64,000 nt of DNA from Fomes fomentarius. Lineage: Eukaryota; Basidiomycota; Agaricomycetes; Polyporales; Polyporaceae. Position numbers and translations under genes: made by a program. The stretch is from the NCBI GenBank assembly GCA_022606135.1, contig JABYQN010000011.1, positions 1,860,001-1,924,000 of the forward strand, in the 5' to 3' direction. How positions within the stretch are numbered: the stretch's first letter is position 1; every line of letters begins with the position of its first letter. Below, piece after piece: positions 56,297 to 64,000 of the stretch. The notes below the pieces were generated by a model, which was not told the DNA's origin, made no database searches, and was given only the letters and a program-made list of their open reading frames with translations.

Positions 56297-58485
56297 TCAG
56301 CTTGATACTACGACGAGGGATCGAGCAGCCTTGTAAGATGGATGTAATCCTACATTCTGCGCTGTAATGAGGGAGGTTGGCTCAGCGGCAGAGACGAGCG
56401 TAGGTCTCGGTGCACTCGTACTGAGAGTATTAGTAACGACAGCTGGTGTACCTTTGCCTGCCTCCCTAAGAGACAGCCGGCAGTTCAACCTTGACATGGC
56501 CGAGTGGTCAGACTCGATTCAGCGAATGAGCAAGCAGACCTCTTACATAGCCAAGACGGAGTTTGAGTACACTGTCAGTGAACGGTGATATTTTGAGCCA
56601 CCCTTGCATATCAATAGTACAACGGAGGGTTACCTTTGGTGACTGGTGTAGATATAGCGATCCATATGAAGTTGTAAGGTTGTACGACAACCTGCGAGTG
56701 GACGTTTCGTGTGCGTATATGGGGATTCTCGGAGAAGGAACTTACGAAGGCAAAAGCAGGTATAGTCAATGCACTGAGAGCATTTCAATGGGGATTAGGG
56801 ACAGGCTTTTTATGTAGCAAAGCGTGGTACTTACGTGTTCAGTGCAGCTGTATGAGACAGTAATGGGCCTGAGCCGTCGGTGTCGACAAGGGAGGGAGGA
56901 AATGAAAGGACGCACTTGCAATGACAGCATACAACGCGAGCGTGTTTAACACGTTGTTTGTACTGGATCATTGGTACGTCAGCACGCTACGACCGCGCAA
57001 GCAGGAAGATGAGGAGCCTACTGTGCAAATTCTGTGCGCCTGCTATGCAAGATCGCCACCAATGTGCCCGTCAATGTGCAGTCTGTCAGGATTGCGACAC
57101 CGAACAAGCCGGAGTCCAGTCGCTGAGAAGGCACGGTGAGTTTATGGTGTACCATCGTACGAAGATGGCTGGCTTGCAAGCCTTGCGTACGAAAAACTTA
57201 TAAGTGCCTTCATAGTCTGTGGCGATGAACCTGTAATGTATTTCCTCCTATCAGCCTAATTCAGTCTGTGAGAGGGGCACGCTGTACGCTTTGCAAGTGT
57301 TAGCTATCCAAATTAGCTATGAGTACCATTTCGACAGGTTTCAATCAAGCCAACACACCGGTAACAAGTCCTGCATGCATTCATCGATACATCAGTAAGC
57401 CAGTCGTCTGTCTTCAGATTTCAACGTATTCTTACCTAGTTCGGTGAGCATCATAGACCCCTACGGTTGCAGGCTGAGCCAAAACAGTGTTATACGGAAA
57501 GTGAAGAACTCACCACGGCTACACTGACCAGCACTCGATAGCGGAGCTTGAAGTTTGCTGCATGCAACAGTTTGAGGATTACGACGAGGATGGTGTACTG
57601 CTAATAGAGGGTCTTACTCATGCCAATATATATGCGTCGCAGATAGAAGCTGCTATACTCGTCATCCACTGGCACTGGGTCGACGACTCAGATAGAGACA
57701 GGATGGGGAAATTACCTTTGAGTCAACAGGACAATGGCGCCCTGCGGAGAGATGAGACTCTTAGTCTGTGACGATCAAGCTCCCAAGGCGACTCCGATAA
57801 GCTTACCGTCACCGAAGACATCAACTATGCACGGAGATCCAAGGTTTGCATTATGGCCGCGGTATGATAGTAATTGAATCGGCACTCACCTGAGACGACC
57901 TGTATGAACGTGAATTTGAACCGAAGACATCCAATGACAGTCACAACAACGCTTACCAAATATTTCTGCCAAGATCCAGGGGGTTCTGAAAATCCGTAAT
58001 GAGATAGTGGTAGCTACGTGAATCACTGGCATGAGTACGGTGACCATGCCCTCTACAGTACTGTGATCTGAGTACCATAAGTGTATCAATGTTACACAGT
58101 GGAACGTATCTGCGATGCTACGGACGTCATAAGACATTATGAGCACGCTGCAGTCGACTAAGCAACTCACAAGAGACTATATGCCTATCCCAAAAGTCAC
58201 TGTCAACACTCGAAGCTTATGAGGGGAATAAACACATACAATGAATTTCAGGATCAGAGCGTCTGCGGGGTAGAGATAGACATAACGGTACGTCTGGTGG
58301 ACCGCTATGCCATACAGCCTTTTCAAAAAGGAGTCTTCAGTCACCTACAAGCAATTCGCGACTATACATTTGCATACTCACATGAGTGTCACAAACGTGC
58401 AAATCAGGAGAGCTCCGAGGGTGCTGCCGATCGACGGGAAGGATATGGGAGGCGGCGTAACCCCTTGGATAGAGACCGCTTCCAT
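56297..58485 (-). CDS. DUF6534-type membrane protein, 339 aa in 21 exons
   Basis: Exons, 5' to 3': 58485-58382, 58318-58240, 58184-58171, 58117-58076, 58013-57957, 57899-57890, 57824-57807, 57741-57716, 57649-57618, 57557-57514, 57460-57436, 57370-57357, 57316-57288, 57230-57191, 57122-57022, 56962-56916, 56868-56835, 56773-56746, 56691-56634, 56571-56547, 56489-56297. All 20 introns are GT-AG, 40-68 nt; lengths close to exactly 1020 nt. The joined protein follows the agaricomycete DUF6534 pattern: STLGALLICTFVTLMLYGIA, VHQTYRYVYLYPADALILKF, ADTFHCVTLIHLCYHYLI, GAIVLLTQSFYLRRIYI, LFGVAILTDCTLTGTLVAIL, TNNVLNTLALYAV, VVVQPYNFIWIAISTPVTKV, YSNSVLAMLNCRLSLRE. About seven membrane helices. Internal exons have a median near 30 nt, the smallest 10 nt. 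The exons at 57370-57357 and 57316-57288 (40-nt intron) are least certain. Confidence 0.75.
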
Positions 58486-58548
58486 GGTTCGAGTGACAAG
58501 GGACAGAGGGACTTTCAATTGCATGTACCTCGGTTCTTCTGACATGGC

Positions 58549-58558
58549 ATATATAGGA
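58549..58558 (-). promoter_or_regulatory. TATA box of the 21-exon gene
   Basis: The minus strand reads CCTATATATG about 65 bp before the ATG at 58485, supporting that start over an in-frame ATG 39 bp further upstream. Confidence 0.45.
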
Positions 58559-58589
58559 CAACTCACATCAGGGGGGATCGCGTGCTGAT

Positions 58590-59460
58590 AAGGTGAGCGT
58601 GAGGACCGAGATCGGGAGACCACCTGCTCTTGGTAACAGGCCTTCCAGCAGAATGTCTGTACAGGAACCCGCTGTTGACACAATCTGCGCTGTTAGATGG
58701 ATGCTGTACACCGGAAAGGTAGGGAGACAAACCTGGGACCTGTGTGTGACGCCTCCCATGTGAGATGAAAGGGTCGACGAGTAGCGAATGCTTCCGTGAC
58801 CTCGTGAGGTATGTTCCTCGCAATAAGACCTGGCACAGGACCTTACTCTGGATCTGCTAAGCTTGAAGGTGGGATCCTGCGGTGACTGGTTCGGGCCGAA
58901 TGTTACCCGAATATCAATCATATCCAGGTTGATAGGGGTGCACCAGAACCGCGCCGTGGTAGCTATGGTCGACGTCGGGTCAATCTTTGCTCTGACCATG
59001 TGAGAACAGATTGAAGACACGTGGTTGAGGCTCTTACTCTGTGAGAGAAGGCTTCTTTGAATCCATAGGAAGATACGGTCGCTCTACCACGAGGGGATTG
59101 CGAGTGGGCGCTCGAGGCGAGTTCGTGCCGCACATCCAGTCATCACGGAGGAGTCAAGGCCCAACACAATCTTCATATCTGTCTATCGAAGTTCGGCGTC
59201 GCTATGGATGTAATTTGGGTGAACATCGGACGAGAGTGACAGAGAAATGGGACGCACCAAGGCTCATTGACTCGGATAGTGACCCGACACGCCGTAGAGT
59301 TCCGTGAGAAGAAAGATGGCGGCATCTCTAAAAGTTCGGAGCATGCATGCCGGAAGAAGCGCCTCACAGGAGATCAACTTGAAACACAAGACGAATACTG
59401 TCACGAGAGACTGAGACTTACCTGTACGGCTACGCTGGATCGCATGTGGTTTCTGAACTT
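58590..59460 (-). other. Traces of a second DUF6534-like gene
   Basis: Directly upstream of the 21-exon gene, on the same strand, I see short pieces that look like the same family bounded by good splice sites: AAIFLLTELYGVS (59330-59285 region), a GATCCCACCTTC exon bounded by CAG and GTAAGG (about 58873-58844) and IVSTAGSCTDILLEGLLPRA (about 58685-58623). I could not connect them into one frame. It may be a second intron-rich copy or a decayed one. Confidence 0.3.
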
Positions 59461-60482
59461 ATAAAACCTGAATAATGCCTACAGTACGTCAACCCCGCAT
59501 GGAGGTGTGAAACAAAACCTCGTGGCACAAGCCTGTCATGCACGGGAGCACTCGAGGAACAATAGTGATCTCCAGGAGAATAAATCTTCAAGTGTAAGAA
59601 CAGAACAAAAAGGCTTTGAAAGGTTCCGCAGGTGGTGGTCGAAGTAAGAGTTCATTGGCGCTAGTCGGCTAGCGCCCCACTGTCCGCACGTTGCCTAGGC
59701 GCAGGTCGAGACGATCTATGCAATTCACAAGCAACCAGTAACCAGTACAGATGATGGATACTTGTACATAATATACACGTTATGACGAAATTTCGATTCA
59801 CAGACGGGCTGGAATACACCTATGACGACCTCGTTGGACGTAGGAAGCTTCTTACTTATGCCACATCAGTAATTCTCACGATGTCTGCAAAGTCTGACAC
59901 AGACTTTTCAGATGCCATCAGACATCACAGATATCATTTTCAGATGTGTTCAGACGTCCCAGATACTCAGAGTTCAGACATCGATTTTGGCGAGTTCAGA
60001 CATTTTGGTCTATGGCTATTTCTATGACTTGTTCCACTCCCACTGGCCTCAAAACTTACCGGCATATGTATGCATATACTCGCGACTATTTCCAAGTTCT
60101 AGAATGCCCGAATACCATGTGAACGCCTCGACAAAATTCCCACAAGCTGAATATGCATCTGGCTTCCTTGTGAGTCCCGTAACTCGAAATCAGGGAACCT
60201 GCGCAATATGAAGCTTTGCAATTAATCAATACATGGTCTCAGCTACTCTACTATCTACTGCTTTTATGGCATGGCGGGACAGGGGATGGTGAGGGACATT
60301 GTTAGTCGTGCACAAGCTCTGCGCGCCTATTGGACGCGCGCCGTCAGAGGCGCCAGACATTCAGAAACATCGTGAATTACTGATGCAGCCTTCTGATATC
60401 ACTCTAGTAATGCGACAGTCGACTACACGACACGCAAATCAGACCACGTTGAGGCGGCGAACACTCGCATACATATACATAC
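59461..60482. other. Intergenic with a TTCAGA-rich cluster
   Basis: No gene seen. Between 59885 and 60005 the motif TCAGA(C/T) or its near variants occurs about eight times at irregular 10-20 bp steps on the plus strand. Confidence 0.35.
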
Positions 60483-61618
60483 CTAGACTTGGGCACTCGT
60501 TCCCGTGATCTCTTCCCGCCTGTGGCACAGCTCCCAGAAGAAGATGGTAAGCTGTACAGGATCCGCCTCAGTCTTGCGAGAGAACGACCTTTCATGGAGC
60601 GCGCATCCCAGGGACGTTCCCGCGTCCCAAGCGGCTTATAGGCCCATTCCTTTCTCCCGTTCCCGTTGGGCAGCGTCTTCCGAAGGAACCGCGAGGGCAA
60701 CATCACAGGGGAGCCAAACGGCCTCGTACCGACAAGAGGGATCCCCACATCGATGAGCCCCAAGCAGAGCGAGGTGAGGTCGTCCAGCGCCGCGCGTGCC
60801 AGCGGGTCCTGCAGCGCCTCGGGTTCCATCAGCGCGAAGATCGGGAAAACCGAGTGAGTGTACATGTATGTGCTTTCCACGAGAAAGGCGATGGGCATGG
60901 GCCCGATGTAGCGCGACCCGAACTGCTCCTGGAGCGCTGCGTGATCCTGTGCCCACCCCCGCTGAATTTGGTCGTATGTCTGCGAGAACCCTGCATCGCG
61001 CTGGAGGAGGTCCTCGAGCGAGCGGTGGTAGCACCTCTTGATCTTCCACGTGTTCCACGGCTTCGGGTGCGGATGGTTGGACGGAGTGACGACGAAGTAC
61101 ATAGCGATCGGGCTACGTCTGAACGCCTCTGCACCGCGGCTGTTCGCCATGAGGTGCACGTAGAGCTGAGCGAGGGCGACGAAAGGGGAGCTGTGCATCT
61201 GCATCCACTCTCGGAACGAGGCCAATCCTGCGAGCGGAGACTCGACGCATTCCGGTTGGCTGGATAGAGCATAACCTGGCGGGAGGCTCTGTTCAGCGCG
61301 CGCGATTGCCTCCTGGCCGGCACGCTTTATGGCCTGCATCGTGCTCGAACGCGTGCAGAAGAACCTAAACCCGAGCAGTCAGCGAGTCGTGATCTGCGAA
61401 TGCGGGGCTTTGAACTCACTTGTGCGTACGCCATGCGTCCTTCTGAAAGTCCTTGCTGCAATACAGAGAGACCGGCGCTCTTTGTCTTCCGCCCCGCACG
61501 CATGACAGTCGTTTGTGTTCTCGTAGTCCGCATTGTGCGAGATGAGAGACCCTTGGTAAAGCATGGTAGAGCCCGTGAGGCTGATGTCCAAGGCACTGAC
61601 GTCGAATTCCCACTCCAT
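60483..61618 (-). CDS. MYND-finger protein, frame broken twice
   Basis: Exons 61618-61420 and 61364-60483, with a 55-nt intron (GTGAGT...TAG, phase 2). The N-terminus contains a MYND finger: CHACG, then after a one-base frame change YCSKDFQKDAWRTHK, and after the intron FFC. The body is helical (MQAIKRAGQEAIARAEQSLP; FREWMQMHSSPFVALAQLYV; LEDLLQRDAGFSQTYDQIQR; IPLVGTRPFGSPVMLPSRFL). Near 60560 a second one-base change leads to RKTEADPVQLTIFFWELCHR, then REEITGTSAQV and TAG, a typical end for this agaricomycete MYND group. Without correction the frame runs on to 60404. MYND fingers mediate protein-protein contacts. The breaks lie near CTCTCTG and TTCTCTCG runs. Confidence 0.6.
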
Positions 61619-62178
61619 AGTAGCGAGAGACGTGTCGGTAATCAGTGGCGGAGTGGATTAGTGGCGGGAGATGGAGATATAGAAGAAGAGCATCGGCGGC
61701 TGTGTGCACTTTTGAAGGTTGTACAGATATAGCAAGAGGGAAACTTCCTCACGTTCTCGTCTCGTGTGTTGTTTGCTTTGATTTATACAGCGGCCGAAAG
61801 AGCAGACATGAGATAGGTCATGCTAAAAAGCAGGGGGCAGTATGAGACCGGGTATCACTCGTTGAACGTAGTAGACCAGTACTCACACGTCCGATGAGGA
61901 ACAGATATGAGATAGGTTATTTCATACTGGCGAGGACAGGCTGCAGAGGATGGGGTGGACAGCATCGCGCAAAGAAGGATGCCCCGTGTCCGAGGGCCGT
62001 GGAGAGTCCCACGCACACAGTACGCGGTCCGACTCTCACCTGTAGACAGGAAGCTTCATGAGATGCCTCCAATTTCATGTCAACCGTCAGACACAGGCGC
62101 CAAACAACGACAAGCCACGTGAAAACCGCAATGTGTAGCAGCGAGCACAGTCACCCGTAAGTACAGCAGATGCTCTTA
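61619..62178. other. Intergenic, no gene seen
   Basis: It contains the sequence ATGAGATAGGT(C/T)AT twice (61808-61821 and 61908-61921), a direct repeat of about 14 bp at 100-bp distance. Otherwise nothing. Confidence 0.35.
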
Positions 62179-63481
62179 TCACTCCGCCTTGGAATCTCGC
62201 GCTGCACCCAGCATAGTTGCACCAACTACTGCCCCAATACCCAAGGGTCCGCCAAAGAAGGCGCAGAGTCCTGCACCCAGCGCTGCGCCCTTGGATTCGT
62301 GGGCTGATATTAGCTGTCGCTCCCAAATATTCAAAGTTAGGATAAAACGGCCTACCACTGTCAGTCGACCCACTAATTCATTGTTAGCTTTTTCTTCCAA
62401 CCGCTTCACTTCTGCAAGATACTCCGACGTCCAACGCTCCCACTCCCCCTGTCGGACTGCAATCTTGACTTCTTCCCTCCCATTGAGTGCTGCGAGCAGG
62501 AGCACTGCACTTGTGCGCCTTCGTTTGAAGTTCTCCAGTGATGCTTCGTGGATGTCTGCCGCTGATAGGACATCTCGTTCAGCTGGTTCGCCGCCGGTCA
62601 TCGAATTCGAGAACGTACCTTCGCAGGAGTATGTGGTCTGGTGCTTCAGTCTAGACGCCATCGCTCTCTCAAGCTCTCGGATGTAACTCCTGACTATCGC
62701 GATGTTGCTTGAGACATCACCCATCCCTACACGGACACGCGCTGCCTCGGCTCTCGATCTCTCAAGCGTGAGCATCTCGAAGGCGTGCATGTTGCAGCTT
62801 GTGGCGTGTGTCATGATGTGCAGCTGGCAGACTCTATGTCCGTGTTTCGGCGACCAGGGACATTGCTTCCCTGTTGTCATCTGAATTGTCGGGCACTTAG
62901 GGTTGACAAGTGTCCCGTGTGGGATGCAAGTGTCGCACGTGAAAGGCGTGTGTGGTTCTCTCAGTAGAGCTCTCGCCTTTGCTGCCGCCTCTGCGTAAGC
63001 CTCTTCCGCCACGATCGCCACCTCTCTTGCCTCCAGTTGTGTGATGAATGTGACGGCTTTCCCGTATTCCACCGCTGGAAGTCCAGTCTCACCCGCATGG
63101 TTCTCTGTTTGGTCTGACTAGCATCAGCTGTGGAAACTTGACGACATACTATGCACGCTCACCCTCCGAGCTGAAAAATCGTGTTTTCAACGTCTCTCTA
63201 GCGTCCCGTTCCTTATCCAGCGCCGTCAAGTACCAACGCACAACCTCCGTGTCCTTCCGCACATCGCTAGCCCTCATGTACCCGTCCGTCCCTTCCTTAA
63301 TCATGCCCTCCACCGTCCTCGACAAGCGCTTCGCATCTAGTGCTGCGGACGCCTTCGCCTCTTTGAGGGCGCAATACTGCTCGAAATGGATGCGACAGAA
63401 TGGCAAGGGTTGGACAACCTGATCGGGACATGGTGTCTCGGAGTTCCCGGATGGTAGAGCAAGGCAAGTATGAAGCTGCAT
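62179..63481 (-). CDS. CCCH-knuckle protein with two knuckles and glycine-rich membrane end, 417 aa
   Basis: Exons 63481-63163 and 63113-62179; one 49-nt intron (GTGAGC...CAG, phase 1), total 1254 nt. Knuckle 1 is C6-x11-C18-x10-C29-x2-H32; knuckle 2 is C180-x10-C191-x10-C202-x2-H205, preceded by a CDTC pair at 166-169. Helical, Ala/Glu/Arg-rich segments follow each knuckle (YCALKEAKASAALDAKRLSR; FEMLTLERSRAEAARVRVGM). The C-terminus is GAALGAGLCAFFGGPLGIGA plus VVGATMLGAA, a glycine-zipper-like membrane helix. The intron lies at the same place relative to knuckle 1 and in the same phase as in the genes at 21658, 23210 and 35108. I do not recognise a named family. It could be a membrane-linked metal-binding scaffold; that is inference. 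Confidence 0.7.
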
Positions 63482-64000
63482 GGTTGACGGAGGTGGGTAT
63501 GATGATGGACGAGAGCAGAGCAAGAGGTTGAGGGTCGAGTGCTCACTCGAGGCTCGCTTGAGGCAAGCCGGGTTGCAGACAGCCCACCATGTGTACGAGA
63601 ACGAGAGAAGGTTCACAACTTAATTAGTATAGGGTTCTGCCAGGCTGACGAGCGCTTCCCAGTGACGTTACAGCAGTTTCCGAAATTGGTGGCCGCTCAT
63701 CTCCGACTGACGCGCGCGCACTTTCAACACGAAAAAGTCAGAAAATACAAACAAATCGACTGTGCCCTTGCCGCTGCATCCCTTGCTGTGAGACTGGTGA
63801 TATATACTGCTACAAGCCTTGTAAACACACCTACACCTTCGGAATCTCCATAGATACTCGGGTTTGTAAAGTACAGAAGTCAGATCATCTAGGGACAATC
63901 CCGGATTTCTGACGAGGATCTGGCCACGAAAACCTCTTCTCTTCGCCCTAGAGCTTCCTAGCATAATATATACACACTTCCTATTATCTGTGTGCAATGC
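63482..64000. other. Intergenic, right edge
   Basis: Promoter side of the CCCH gene; no clear TATA box on the minus strand and no gene seen up to the edge. Confidence 0.35.

Noticed and set aside
56480..56520. A tRNA-like D-arm (CATGGCCGAGTGGTCAGACTCGATTC) on the plus strand
   Set aside because: No acceptor stem, anticodon arm or T-loop follows within 90 bp; the stretch is explained as an intron and exon border of the 21-exon gene on the minus strand.
56921..57203. Plus-strand Cys-rich frame (CKFCAPAMQDRHQC) resembling a zinc finger
   Set aside because: Spacing fits no finger, and it lies opposite the exons and introns of the DUF6534 gene, which explain the region better.
1..64000. CRISPR arrays, bacterial operons, Shine-Dalgarno sites or rRNA genes
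   Set aside because: None seen; the spliced genes show that the DNA is fungal nuclear, so prokaryotic features are not expected.

Overview
The window is eukaryotic and reads as nuclear DNA of an agaricomycete basidiomycete, probably a polypore-type fungus. Short (about 40-136 nt) GT-AG introns interrupt almost every gene, and many of the families are ones I associate with Agaricomycetes: class I hydrophobins, F-box-like proteins, a DUF6534 membrane protein, a DUF6593-like protein, MYND-finger proteins, C2H2 regulators of the 'VCCG' type, and signal-peptide/one-TM/coiled-coil receptors. I cannot name the species. All gene models were spliced by hand: exon joins were chosen so that frame, GT-AG ends and family patterns agree.

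Layout. 1-2.7 kb: end of a membrane-anchored hypothetical gene and a seven-exon multi-pass membrane protein, with a broken 3' copy at 3.5 kb. 4.1-12.1 kb: an inverted duplication of an F-box-like gene (intact on the minus strand, decayed on the plus strand) flanking a gene-poor stretch with a foldback MITE-like element. 13.7-17.1 kb: two tandem receptor-like membrane proteins. 17.9-21.2 kb: two tandem C2H2 regulators with strongly conserved promoters. 21.7-26.5 kb and 35-39.3 kb: a CCCH-knuckle/coiled-coil family next to another C2H2 regulator, copied as a direct segmental duplication of about 3.3 kb; the first copy is cut off and fused to an antisense fragment of another gene. 26.5-35 kb: a gene desert with one two-exon gene and a 619-bp tandem duplication. 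39.6-44.5 kb: a MYND protein with a 9-nt microexon, an unknown protein, and a CAAX prenyl protease (rce1). 46.5-52 kb: two hydrophobins flanking a 13-exon Kelch/DUF4110 gene. 53-55 kb: alpha/beta hydrolase-like and DUF6593-like genes. 55.4-59.5 kb: a decayed alcohol dehydrogenase and an extremely intron-rich DUF6534 gene (21 exons for 339 aa), with traces of a second copy. 60.5-63.5 kb: a second MYND gene and a third CCCH-knuckle gene.

Themes. Local duplication is the main force: tandem pairs, an inverted pair, a direct segmental pair, and repeated loci of one Cys/His family. The most unusual items are the hyper-intronic DUF6534 gene, the CCCH family whose C-x(10-11)-C-x10-C-x2-H motif occurs at four independent sites, an in-frame stop shared by both duplicated members of that family, and microexons. 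Several otherwise good genes between 51 and 61.6 kb each need a one-base frame correction, which suggests assembly indels in that part rather than independent gene death.
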